Part shown: one piece after another, positions 12,494-23,847 of the stretch | Layout: each line of letters begins with the position of its first letter | Position numbering within the stretch: position 1 is the first letter of the stretch | Assembly: GCA_018806915.1 (NCBI GenBank) | Contig: JAGKQI010000079.1 | Coordinates: 1,329,001 to 1,393,000, forward strand | Origin: Phytophthora colocasiae | Taxonomy: Eukaryota > Oomycota > Peronosporomycetes > Peronosporales > Peronosporaceae | DNA: 64,000 nt | Direction of reading: 5' to 3' | Made by a program: the position numbers and the translations under genes | The notes under the pieces: generated by a model | The model's input: the letters and a program-made list of their open reading frames with translations, nothing else | Told to the model about the DNA's origin: nothing | Database searches by the model: none

Positions 12494-12855
12494 ACCGTCC
12501 CTTTCGTCACGTGCTCTCATTGAGAAATTTACTCTCGAGGTGAAAGGACACGATGAGACGAAGTGGGGCGACATCATCTTGGACATCCAAAACTCCCAGT
12601 CGGTCCAAACCTTCAGGTCGGTTCGGTTGGAATGTTCAGTCCAAAAAGGTCGATCAGTCCGGCGGGAGCTTTGTGTCCACAAAAATTCAGTACAACAGAA
12701 GATCTCCTTTCTCAGCAAACTCCAACTCCGTTCTTCAACTGGCGGAGGTCGCTTCCTTTCTGCGCCCCGTCCCAAGTTACCCAATCAAGACGCAAATCAA
12801 ATCCAAACGGCAGTACGCCAATCATAACCCGATTTCCAAGCTCTTGAACGCATCG
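12494..12855. other. Leader between inverted LTR and antisense gene of H
   Basis: 362 bp, nearly identical to the reverse complement of 32782-33143 in element I. Next to the LTR it has a purine-rich tract in the element's own orientation (GACGAGAGGGACGG at 33130-33143 in I; slightly different here), the presumed polypurine primer for plus-strand synthesis. The antisense gene's promoter and 5' UTR should lie here. Frames run open through it but lack a second conserved start; I take ATG 12856 because both copies share it. Confidence 0.6.
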
Positions 12856-15643
12856 ATGGCGACCCCAAGCAGCGCCTCGGCGTCCGACGCACCTGCGACA
12901 GGCGCCTCGCCTTCACGCGCATCTTCCGATGCTCCTGCGGCGACTGGCGCCGACGGCGACGGTGGTGGCGGCACGGAAGTGTCTGCCGGAGCGGCTTCCG
13001 GCGGTTCCACGGCTGAAGATGACTTCAGGGAGGAGGACGGCGGCAGTGGCCACGCGTCGGAGCCTCCTGCGCCTCCTTTCCCAGACACGGCGAAGGTACC
13101 TGGCTCGCTCGTGACCATCAAAGAGGCCTCCGGCGTCGGATTGTTCAAGCGCAAGGCTGTATCCACTCTCACGTTGGGGCCCGGTCATTACACTTTGGAG
13201 GACATGAGCTCCGACGAGCGCGTCCGTATCGCTGGAGTCCCATTGGCAGATCGCCACTTGAAGCCTGGTGTCTTCGTCCAAGATGGGTATGGTGGTCTGG
13301 AGGGCATGGTCCAGCTGGAGAGTCTGTCAACTGCAGAGAAGTCTGAGTTGTTCCAGTTCTTCGATGATAAAGTGAACTTGGACTATCGCGTGCTGGTGCC
13401 CCGAGGTCGTCCTCTGGATGGGGATGCCCTGGATTCCGAAATGAACAACCTGCTGGTCCGACGGGAAGTTGCGTCTATCCTGACGCAGTTCGAACCCGAA
13501 GGTCTCGCGCGTCGCGTGTTCGGGACGGTCTCTCCTTCGTCGCGTCATCCAGAGGCTCTCCCGGAACCAGACACTGCTCGAAGATACAGACGCGGCGGTG
13601 ACGGATGCACTGGCTGTCCAGGATTCCTTGGACAACTTGAAACGTGAGTCTCAGCTGAAAATTCAAGCCCTGGAACGGCTTGCATCGATGTCGGCAGCCG
13701 AGAAGGAGGAACTCGTGCAGAACTTCCGAGGTGACACTTTACAGCTCATCCAAGAACACAAGCGCGACAAGCAAAGTCTCCAGCGTCAGGTTCGAGATCT
13801 GCAACAACAACTAGCCGCCGCCAAGTCTCGCCAATCCTTCAGTCCAGTTGGACTCATGAACTTTCTCGGTCACGGTGGAAATGGAAATTCGGAGCTCCAG
13901 TTGAACTGGGAGCGTCTCTTGGAACTTTTGATTTACTTTCGCGATGGGGTCCCAGTGCCGTCGTCCTGGCGTACCATGATTACTGTGATGACTCCAGATG
14001 ACACTCGGCACACGTTCCCGCCATTCACGCAACTTCCTCGTTCGGAAGACGGTGATGAATCCAAGGAGAGCGATCCTCCGGCCGGCGACGAGATCGACCT
14101 GACGAAGGCTTCGTCCAAGTCTTCCGGTTCGTCGTCCTCCAAGAAGCGATCTGGACCTCCAACCGGACCTTCAAGCTCCAAGCGCCGCAAGAAGTCTCGA
14201 AAGGCTCCAGAGGAGGTTCAAGAGCGACCCGATGGGTGGATTGCTCACTCTAACGAAAACTGTCTCTCCGACAAGTACCCGTTGTCTTGGACTGCGGAGA
14301 AGGCTCGGAAGTCTCTGGCAGATCACCCGGTTGCTTGGGAGGATCTCCGTTTGGACGTCCAGATGCTGATTCGCACGGGCGTCCCGTTTCCAAGTGTGAT
14401 CGAGTGGCTGAACGATGATCGTTCGGCTCACTTTTGCTTCCAGTTGGATGTCCTCCTCTCGATGCTTGTCCGGATGATGTACTGGAACGCACTGGACGAC
14501 GTTCACTGGACCAAGTACGTCCCTCGCCGCTACTTCAGTATGGCCGATGCCATTCTGGCTAACCTCGTGGAGCAAGACGTTCAGCCGGAGTTCTGGGGTC
14601 CAATGGTGGAAGGCGAGTCTGGAGTTGAAGAAGATCCCGATCCTGAAGCTCTGGTCGAAGACAAGGATGACAAGTCCAAGGACGAGGACTTCCATCCGGA
14701 CGACGACGGAAATGCCGAAGAAGAAGAAGAGGAGGAAGATATCAAGACTCCTCCTCCACGTTCTGCACGCCGTCGGCTGAGCTCCAGCAGCACACCTGCC
14801 ACGCCGAAATCCTCCAAGAAGTCTCGTCGGACGAAGTCTGCCCGGACGGCTCTCGCTCGGAAGGACTACGAAGACCTTACCCAGTCGGAGAAAGAAGTGA
14901 TCGAGAGTCCGGACGACGAGAACAAGTCGTGGCTGCACTACGGAGTCCGGGTGAAGCGTGGGGACCCCATGTATGGGGTGTCGCTCCAGACGTTTGGATT
15001 CCCGGACTACGCACCCAATCGTTGGGACATCAAGATCTTGAAGTCCCGTTCGACAACCAAGTTCTCAGAGATCCAGCAGCTCATGGCGGACGCACCTTGG
15101 AGTGAGATGTTCTCCAACCGGACCCAAACGTTCTTCTTTCACAAACGCGATGACCTCTCGGATGACACGGTGGAAGCGTTGGGTCGGTGGATCAAGTTCG
15201 TCTCACGGAATGTCCGGTCGTTCTGGAACGCTGGTCACTGGTTGACATTGGATGGTTCGGCCGATGCTCCCGCTCTCGTACGTCAGATGCAGAATGATCG
15301 GTCGAACCACCAAGCGTCCTTCCGGAAGCGCGTTCTCGCACTCCAAACGGAGCTAGATCCCGACATCCCGGACTCACTTTGGATGGAGCCTGGCATCTGG
15401 GCGTACCCGCACAAGCTGTGCCACTGGATTCTCATGGATCCAAAGAACGTCAACCCGGACACTTCGGCGCCGTATACTGTCCAAGAGCAGTTGAAGATCT
15501 TGGACAAGCGTGAACCTGGACGAGCCCAATGGGGCCATTCCAAGTCGGACAAGGAGCGCATTGCACACCTCCCACCAGACGTTCGTGCCAAGTTGATTCC
15601 GGCCGGACAACGCGTGAAGTTCTCTGACCTGTGGGCACTATGA
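12856..15643 (+). CDS. Element H antisense gene: acidic coiled-coil protein of unknown function (one frameshift)
   Basis: It lies on the + strand because this part of H is inverted; relative to gag/pol it is antisense. About 929 codons. N-terminus: Ala/Ser/Gly-rich low complexity (to about residue 85), then a conserved block (KRKAVSTLTLGPGHYTLE, GYGGLEGMVQLESL). Near 13530 the frame shifts by one base; the second frame continues through RVIQRLSRNQTLLED into a coiled-coil (LDNLKRESQLKIQALERL, QQQLAAAK). A globular block follows (WEDLRLDVQMLIRTG to WTKYVPRRYFSMADAILANLV), then an acidic linker (EEEEEEED), then a C-terminal block (SWLHYGVRVKRG, FGFPDYAPNRWDIKIL, FFFHKRDDLSDD, WMEPGIWAYPHKLCHWILMDP). 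No catalytic signature or signal peptide is seen. The same frameshift is present in element I. This is the most complete copy; it has no nonsense codon. Confidence 0.82.
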
Positions 15644-15939
15644 AAGTCCAAGCGAGTGTTTTCCATCTGGATGCCTTCGTAGCCTTGCATATTTCATACG
15701 TAGTGACCCCACTATAATCATCCAGAATACACTCACCTTCATTTCCATCACTGTTCCATCTTGTCATAGCTCGCCATCTCGTCTCCAATTTTCACCATTC
15801 GAAAACTCCAATCTCTAACATGTCCACAGTCACTCGAACACTCCAAAAGATACAATCAAAATCAAATCAATGTCCGTCGTAACAGTTCCAATAGTCACAC
15901 CACCCGGACGTCCAACATGCCATAAGACTTGTTGGACGT
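15644..15939. other. Element H spacer between convergent antisense gene and integrase
   Basis: 296 bp without coding potential, nearly identical to the reverse complement of 29699-29994. The antisense gene (+) and integrase (-) converge on it. Confidence 0.7.
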
Positions 15940-16494
15940 CTAAGCCCGGGGATGGTCGTCCCCTGCCTGCATCGCTTGGAATCTCGCCCGCGCTCTTGCT
16001 CCTTGATTGAACTCATAGAGCAGGGCACCGCAGCTGAGTTGCGACACAGGTAGCCATTCTGGTTCGTCGTAACCTTTCCACTTGACCTGATACTCTCGGA
16101 CTCTTTTGGAAGTTCGGGTCCGCTTGGACCATCGGAGATCCAAGATCTTTTCGACCTCAAACTCGTTGTTTCCGACATCCGGTTCCCAACTGTCTTCGGG
16201 AAGCAAGGCAGCGTCGAAATCATCGTCGTCGTCCGGTTGGACTTCCACGGTTGGACGTTTCGGGAAGATGGCTCGTGGCTTCAGGCGACTGATGTGGACC
16301 CAAGGGTTGACACGGTAACCCGTGTCCTCAACCTTGAGCTTCACTCGTAAGTCATCGTGCACCTCTTCAATCCGGAAAGGTCCATGCCACATGTGAGCCA
16401 ATTTTCGACTAAGTCCCGTTTGAACCTTCGGAATATACAGCCAGACTGAATCTCCCTTTTCGAACCCGGACTTCAACCGGTCGGACAGTTCCTT
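15940..16494 (-). pseudogene. Element H integrase C-terminus and chromodomain, fused to gag by deletion
   Basis: An open frame from 16476 to TAG at 15940 encodes the integrase C-terminal domain (VWLYIPKVQTGLSRKLAHMWHGPFRIEEV, GYRVNPWVHISRLKPRA), an acidic linker, and a chromodomain (EVEKILDLRW, YQVKWKGYDEPEWLPVSQL). It is nearly identical to 29150-29698 of element I but without that copy's frameshift near 29450. Upstream, protease, RT, RNase H and most of integrase are missing; gag continues directly into it. Confidence 0.9.
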
Positions 16495-18171
16495 CCACCT
16501 GGACGTCCAAAATCCGCTTGGACTTCCGGACGCGCAGTGAACACTTGGGTCGGCTCCTGCTTCGGGGACAGCTTCTCGAACTTGGAGTCCAACAGTCGGT
16601 CCAGCTTGCTGTCCAGGTCTCTAGACATCTTCTCGAGTGCAGAACCTTGCTGGTCCTCCATCCGCGCCATGACCTTCTGAAGCTGGTACATGGTGTTCAA
16701 CGCGACCTGGGTAGATCCGGAACTTGCAGACTTGGAGGACCGCTCGGACCGCACTGATCCAGTTGGAGTCTCATGGCGCCGTTCGGACTTTCGACTTCCA
16801 CGTTCTTTGGATTTCGAAGACTTGTCTGCGCGGGCCGCTTCACGTCGCCTCGAGTGCTTCTTCTTCGGCTTCTCCGGTTTAGACTCTTCCAGATCGACAT
16901 CATCTTGTTGGACAACACTTGGGCGTCCACGAGGATTCTCGTGAGTAATCTGGAAAGCCATTCCGGATTCCATGGGCATGGCGCCTCCTGAAGTCCGAGC
17001 GGACATGGCCATCGGGGTGAACCTGGGGAACGGCATATCGGCGGATCGACTCATTCCGAACCCTGACGAATCTGACATGCTCTCCCTGGAAGTCCGCGTC
17101 CCTGACGAAGCGCTAGCCATCGACTCACTTGACCCTCCGGAGGTTCCAAACAAGCTTGAATCTTGAATCGAACTCGTTCGTTCGGATGGATTCGTCTGAT
17201 CGGACATGCTCTGTTGAGAAGTCATGCCGCTTCTAGACGACCCAGCCCGGCTGGACCCCAAACTCTGGAATAACGACGATGGTGCCGATGGGAACGATGA
17301 TGTAGCGGGCGACGGGATAGACGATGGTGGCGCTCGGGGCATCACTCGCTGGATTCGCTTCGGTTGAACCTCCGGCTGGACGGGTCCTCTTGGACTGCGT
17401 ACCTTCCGGAATCCAGCCGACTTCAGCAGCCTCGCGAATTCCCATCCAAACAGCGATACTTCGTAATCCGAAATAAACACACCTTCATCTTGGCTGAACA
17501 CTTCTGGATGTTGTTCGTATAAGCTTTGTCTCCCAGAAGTTGCCAATATCCGGTTGGACTCTGTCGCTTGGACAACCACTTGCCTCCATTCGACCAATTC
17601 GACCACCAATAGCTGGAGCATGTCTCCGACCACTTGACGGACCAAATCCGGATGCACTTTGTAGACACGCGTCCGGAACCATCCCGGGACGAGGTTGACA
17701 AATCCAAATCCAGCTTCGAAAAGTAATGTCTGAAGAACAGCAATACATTCCCGCGGAGAAAACTCCGAAGGTGGAATCAACGCCGCTTGGATGTCCCGAG
17801 CCATTCCGAACGTTCGACGGTGTATCTGCAACTCGGAGATCCAAGCGTCAGTCTGAGCTGGCATTGACATCCGGCGGTCCAAATACTGCGAAGTCATGGA
17901 CGCCGCCCGAATGAACGGTTCACAGTTCAGCCTGACTTGCGGCCAGTCGAATCGGGCCTCGGGTGGGATATTCCTTTCGGAACCATCACGCTCCCAACGT
18001 CGTACTTGATCGGCCACATACGCCTTCGCTTGAACTTTCGTCATCTCGAATTCCGACGGTGCCGGTTGAATTTCCGGCTGAACATTCGGAGGTTCGAACA
18101 TTTGGGCGTCCGGAATGTAAACTCCAGAAGCTTGTTGAGCCGGCGTCCCAGACTGTTCCACACCAGGTGAT
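16473..18171 (-). pseudogene. Element H gag, 3' fragment (inverted)
   Basis: The 562-codon frame (18161-16473) begins at EQSGTPAQQASGVYIP, exactly where the 5' fragment ending at 10977 leaves off; ATCA is present at both break points (18168-18171 as TGAT). It holds the pre-capsid part of gag: a helical region (RRMSMPAQTDAWISELQIHRRTFGMARDIQ), a Ser/Pro-rich stretch, and a basic segment (KPEKPKKKHSRRREAARADKSSK). A block of about 120 residues, including this basic segment, is absent from element I's gag. The capsid and zinc-knuckle parts are lost in the deletion joining gag to integrase near 16500. Confidence 0.88.
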
Positions 18172-19122
18172 TGTGAAGATGTGGCTCCAGTTTTTACGGA
18201 GTAAATACCCCAGCTACGCTCTGATTGGCTCCGAAAGAACTACATTGGGACGCTGCGAGCCAAGGAGGATTAAATGGACGAAATAAATGTGGATTCCGGA
18301 GAGCCCAGGCGAAGTCAGTCCAAGATCTCCAGTTGGGACTCCAAGTGGTATATGTCCGGTTGGACGTACATACTCAAGTCAAGTGATTTCCTGGACTGCC
18401 GCCTTCTGCCCAGTTGACAGTTACCTGATTTCGAGATATTGGAGTTACTTTTGGATGTCCAAGTGGAAGAAGGCTGTTTGGACTGAACAGGTCCAACCGG
18501 ACCAGTCCAGATTTGTACCCAGAGTCTAACCGGACTAGCCCTGATTTGTACCCACAATCGGCCGTTGAAGATCCGACCATACTAGACCCAAGTGTTTTCC
18601 GACCGACCAAGACGACCGACCATGATTTGTTCGGCACAGCTGGAATTCGGCCATGTTCTTCGGTGTTCTTCGGATGTGTCAGGTCGCCTCCGGATGAGTA
18701 CGCCTCTGCCTTTAGTGAAACCAAGTCTATTTTGCATGTTTAGCTTTACAACGGATAGTTATATATTAAAGAGAGTTCAATTTGCCACCAAGGGCGCAAG
18801 TGGAAGAGCGGGAGGTTTCCCATAAGCCACCACTGTGAGCACTGACGACCAGCCTCGAAGTCGAGGGCTCGGAGTCAGCACAATCGTCAGGCCGCGTCGA
18901 CTATCGTCACCGCCGCGTGAATCTCCGCCAGGTTAAGACCAAGTTGGGAAGGTGATCCGGGCGGCGATTCCCGGGCGTGACCCCTCCCATTTCATATTCC
19001 AGTTGGACATTCCAAACGGTCGTTTGGTTTGTACATTTCATATTACAACTGCGTTTTAGGAGGTTATTAGTAGTCACCCCTGAAATTGATTGATTGATTG
19101 ACTGCTGTGTGATTGGACTGTA

Positions 19123-19185
<63 letters not shown>

Positions 19186-19806
19186 TTTGGAGTGCTCTAT
19201 AGTGTTCCTGGTATACTTGGATAATTGTCTTCTGGGAGTCCAAGTGGACTTGCCAGAAGTCGGGATTGTGCCAGTTCCCCGGTTGGAGTGTCCAACGTCG
19301 TACTGGCATTTGGAGTGCCCACCGCTCAAGGGCCGGAAAGAATAAGAAGCGGCTGTATATTTGCGTTTAACTCTCTTGTATATTGGTTATCTGTTGTTGG
19401 AAGGCTTTGCTAATAGTCTCTCACCTGCATTCAGACTCAACCACTGCATTTGGAAGTGCATTAGCACTCTGCATCTGGATCCAGTCAAGCTTTTGGAAGT
19501 AACTCATCCAGGTGGAACTCCTCGCGTTCGAAGACAAACGACACCTACGAGGGTAATCACAAGTTCACACGCCAACCCTCTTTCCGGATACCCATTTGGA
19601 TCCCGGTTGGAGGTTCTGACTTTCGTTAGTCCGACCGGACATCTTTCCAGTCGGACTTATTTTCCGGAAGACACGCTATACGCACCTGGGCGGGAAAAGT
19701 GTTCACCCACTTCGCCACAAGAGTGACATCTTTCCAGTCGGACTTATTTTCCGGAAGACACGCTATACGCACCTGGGCGGGAAAAGTGTTCACCCACTTC
19801 GCCACA
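18172..19806 (+). repeat. 5' LTR of element I, with an 82-bp terminal duplication
   Basis: The first LTR end is reached at 19719 (...CTTCGCCACA). AGAGT (19720-19724) follows, and then 19725-19806 repeats the preceding 82 bp (19638-19719) and ends again at CCACA before the primer-binding site. It also holds an expanded (TG)n run at 19125-19183 of about 29 units, against 5-8 in the sister LTRs. The left flank TGAT pairs with ATCA at 10974-10977, the presumed target duplication. Confidence 0.93.
19125..19183 (+). repeat. (TG)n microsatellite inside LTR
   Basis: About 29 uninterrupted TG dinucleotides. The equivalent place in the LTRs at 8684, 10978 and 33144 has only 5-8 units, so this is expansion by slippage after duplication. 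Confidence 0.98.
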
Positions 19807-19808
19807 GC

Positions 19809-19833
19809 TGGTGCGCGTGCCCGAATTCGAACC
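19809..19833 (+). other. Primer-binding site of element I
   Basis: TGGTGCGCGTGCCCG... two bases after the LTR, identical to 10203-10227. It is complementary to a tRNA 3' end including CCA, with a complementary stretch reaching into the T-loop. Confidence 0.88.
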
Positions 19834-19912
19834 GAGGATATCACCGAGTTATCTTTATATTTTGATTAGTTTCGGGGTTTGAGTACTAACTAACTTTTTG
19901 ATCGTGGTTGTT

Positions 19913-22900
19913 ATGACTGGAAGTGAAACTACACGCGAAGGAAGAGGCGACGCGTCTGGAAGCGGTATGGCTACGAGAGCGTCGAGAAGGTTGAAAGGGC
20001 AGCAGCCTGAGGAGCATGAAGATTTGGAAACCATTGTGAGAAGAAATCGTCAGGCGAACGCTGCGGAGCGGAAGGCTGCCCTTGAGGCGAAGGAATTGCT
20101 GGAACGTGTAGAAGTCCAGTCGGAGGCCGACCAGTTGGACGCGCACCACGCGAGTCAAGACGGAAGTGCTTCCGAGGAAGCTTCGGATGGAGAAGCGATC
20201 CTGAGCAGGAGGAGTCCGGGTCCGAGGAGGATCCGGATGGAGAAGAGGAGTCTGGATCGGATGTCGACCCGGACGAAGACCCTTCAGATGAGTCCGGTCA
20301 GGAGGTGTCCGAAGGGGAGGAGATCGAAGCTGTGGAAAACGAGGATGAGGACTCCGATGGAGAGGACGCGTTTGAAGATGTCCAGGTGGAGGATCGAGTT
20401 CCGGATTCTCCTCCCTTGGAAGATTTTCATTTGGATGCTGATGCCCCCGTTGGACTGGCCTCAGTCGAACAGGAGTATCAACCATTGTCACCGGTCCGGG
20501 AGGACATTGCGCTGGAAGACACGATCGTGACTTCGCCAATGACTCCGGACGTCCAAGTGCCACCACTGATTCCGGACGAATCACCTGTTGTGGAACAGTC
20601 TGGGACGCCGGCTCAACAAGCTTCTGGAGTTTACATTCCGGACGCCCAAATGTTCGAACCTCCGAATGTTCAGCCGGAAATTCAACCGGCACCGTCGGAA
20701 TTCGAGATGACGAAAGTTCAAGCGAAGGCGTATGTGGCCGATCAAGTAAGACGTTGGGAGCGTGATGGTTCCGAAAGGAATATCCCACCCGAGGCCCGAT
20801 TCGACTGGCCGCAAGTCAGGCTGAACTGTGAACCGTTCATTCGGGCGGCGTCCATGACTTCGCAGTATTTGGACCGCCGGATGTCAATGCCAGCTCAGAC
20901 TGACGCTTGGATCTCCGAGTTGCAGATACACCGTCGAACGTTCGGAATGGCTCGGGACATCCAAGCGGCGTTGATTCCACCTTCGGAGTTTTCTCCGCGG
21001 GAATGTATTGCTGTTCTTCAGACATTACTTTTCGAAGCTGGATTTGTTTTTGTCAACCTGGTCCGGGGTGGGTTCCGGACGCGTGTCTACAAAGTGCATC
21101 CGGATTTGGTCCGTCAAGTGGTCGGAGACATGCTCCAGCTATTGGTGGTCGAATTGGTCGAATGGAGGCAAGTGGTTGTCCAAGCGACAGAGTCCAACCG
21201 GATATTGGCAACTTCTGGGAGACAAAGCTTATACGAACAACATCCAGAAGTGTTCAGCCAAGATGAAGGTGTGTTTATTTCGGATTACGAAGTATCGCTG
21301 TTTGGATGGGAATTCGCGAGGCTGCTGAAGTCGGCTGGATTCCGGATGGTACGCAGTCCAAGAGGACCCGTCCAGCCGGAGGTTCAACCGAAGCGAATCC
21401 AGCGAGTGATGCCCCGAGCGCCACCATCGTCTATCCCGTCGCCCGCTACATCATCGTTCCCATCGGCACCATCGTCGTTATTCCAGAGTTTGGGGTCCAG
21501 CCGGGCTGGGTCGTCTAGAAGCGGCATGACTTCTCAACAGAGCATGTCCGATCAGACGAATCCATCCGAACGAACGAGTTCGATTCAAGATTCAAGCTTG
21601 TTTGGAACCTCCGGAGGGTCAAGTGAGTCGATGGCTAGCGCTTCGTCAGGGACGCGGACTTCCAGAAGTTCCGGATCTACCCAGGTTGCGTTGAACACCA
21701 TGTACCAGCTTCAGAAGGTCATGGCGCGGATGGAGGACCAGCAAGGTTCTGCACTCGAGAAGATGTCTGGAGATCTGGACAGCAAGCTGGACCGACTGCT
21801 GGACTCCAAGTTCGAGAAGCTGTTCCCGAAGCAGGAGCGGACCCAAGTGTTCACTGCGCGTCCGGAAGTCCAAGCGGACTTTGGTCGTCCCGATGGCCCC
21901 TCGTTGGAACTCGAACAGGACCAGAGGGACACCACTCGGGACGTCAAGTCCAAGTCCAAGCCGTCGAAGGAGCTTCGCAGACTACAGTGAGAACTGGAAG
22001 AATCGGAAGCTACCCGGAAGAAGGAGCGCGAGGCATCTTTGGCTGTCCAGAAGTTCCTAGCTACGCAAGTCCGAGATCTTCGGGCAACGACAGCCAAGGA
22101 ATTTGTAAAGCCAAAGGCGTCCAGACACACTCCGGATATTCAAGATCGTCAGCCGTCTGGTCCAACGTCTTTGCACCCAGTATCCAGCGGCGCATCCCAG
22201 GGAGCATCTTCAGCCGGTTCCCAGAAAACAGATGTTTTGGATCCGGATGGATTGCTGGCCGCTCAACTTGCGGCCGCTCTCCAAGTTGTCACACGGGAGA
22301 CGAAAGCGCCCAAGACTCACGAGGCGAAGGCGCCGACGCAGCAGGCTCTGGTGACGAGGAAAGATGCAGACGCTGGACGACGAAGTATGCCCGGTCGGAG
22401 CTCGCGTGATGTCCAGAAGGGGTCGAAGGGCACGTCCGGACGGAGCTCCTCGAGACGTTCAGATGTACCGAAGAAGACCTCGTCGAGGAAGGACAAGTCG
22501 TTGAGGAAGCCGTCCTCCACCGTGAGGAAGAGATACTCCGACGATGATCCAAGTTCTTCCGGTTCGAGTTCGAGTTCGAGCAGTGATTCTGACTCTGGAA
22601 GCTCCGATAGCAGCTCGTTTGAAGACGCAACTCCGGGACTCACGACAACGACTGGTCCGAATGGGACGACTACGTACCTGTTCAAGCCTTTCGTAAACGC
22701 GAGCATGTTGGAAGACTTCGACGAGAAGGCCGCGTTGTCCAACCGGATGCGCTGGTTAGAGCGATTTCAAAGTATGGCGGTTCAGGGCGGCTGGGCGGAC
22801 AATGTCAAGATCTACGAAATGAAGTTGAAGATGTCCCTGGCTGTCCGGAATTGGCGTGCGAATTTGGACTCCAAAGTGCGTCGGGAGTGGAAGCCCTTCT

Positions 22901-23847
22901 TGAAGGCATTCCGAGAGCGATATTGCAAGGCGAAGACTTCGGATGCGGAACGCTATTACACGATGATCCAAAAGAAGTCGGAGACCCCGTTGGAGTTCTA
23001 CTACCGGTTGAACAAGGTGGCGGACCGAGCGGGTATTGAAACCGATGGATCGAGTAAGCGCCGCGAAGACCATCTCAAGGTTTTCATGAAGAAGCTTTTA
23101 GACTCCCGCCTCCGGACGACACTCCAAGGTCAGCGTCTCCGAAGTCTGAAGGACGTCGAGTACGTCTTGAAACAGCACGAAGACTTGAATTTGGATGACG
23201 ACTACGATACCCCTCCTCCAAAACGGGACTTCCGGGCGGACAATGTGTCCCGTGACAAACTCCGGTTGAAGCGGTCCGGACGGGCATATCTCACTCGGAG
23301 TGACGATACTTCGGACGATGATGACCGTCATGTGACGTTCCAAGAAGATGAAGCCACCACCACTCCGGAAGCGAATGCGACTTCGGACACTCCGAACTCC
23401 GAGAGTTCAAACGTCACTTTTCCAACTAACTTTTCGGACGCAGTGTTCAAGATCCTTCAGGAAGGTGGATGGAAGTCTCGAAGTCCGAATGACCATACGG
23501 ATTCCGGACGTCAAGGCCATCCGGACTCCAAGCGACAAGGATTCCGGAATCCGAATTACTCCGCGAGATATTGCGAGAATTGCCGGGGTTTTGGACATGT
23601 CAAGGAAGATTGCTGGGCGGACATTGAATGTGAAAGATGCCATCGAAAGGGACATCCGCCCCGCTTCTGCCGGACTCGACAGTGTGAATTCTGCAACAAG
23701 TATCATGAAGGACCGTGTGGAGAGTTCAAGGCGTTCCAAGATATCAAGAACCTGATCCGACAAGGTGCGCTAGACATACCGACTGCCATCCGGAACCAAC
23801 TTTTGGATCTGGAGGACAATTCAGGGGAGCAGCCGTCAAACCAATAA
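19913..23847 (+). pseudogene. Element I gag (capsid and zinc knuckles), frameshifted and interrupted
   Basis: Starts MTGSETTREGRG at 19913. The frame shifts near 20196 (shared with H), and an in-frame TGA lies at 21988-21990, where a CGA or CAG codon would give readthrough to ELEESEATRKKE. The order is: acidic N-terminus; helical region; Ser-rich linker (about 120 residues shorter than in H); Ser-rich region with SGSSSSSSSDSDSGSS; capsid-type Retrotrans_gag fold at about 22700-23180 (WLERFQSMAVQGGW, FLKAFRERYCKA, LEFYYRLNKVADRAG); nucleocapsid with two CX2CX4HX4C knuckles (CENCRGFGHVKEDC, CERCHRKGHPPRFC) and a third, shorter C/H cluster (CEFCNKYHEGPC). Very large for a gag at about 1300 codons. 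It overlaps the protease frame at its end. Confidence 0.92.

Noticed and set aside
12553..12855. N-terminal extension of the H antisense gene before ATG 12856
   Set aside because: The frame is open but the sequence is non-coding in G, and only ATG 12856 and its counterpart 32781 fit the shared start.
14171..14938. 255-codon frame on the - strand within the H antisense gene
   Set aside because: Shadow of the well-conserved + strand gene; no conservation in its own frame between H and G.
19886..20788. 300-codon Pro/Arg-rich frame on the - strand
   Set aside because: Complement of the acidic gag region of I; composition follows from Glu/Asp codons read backwards.
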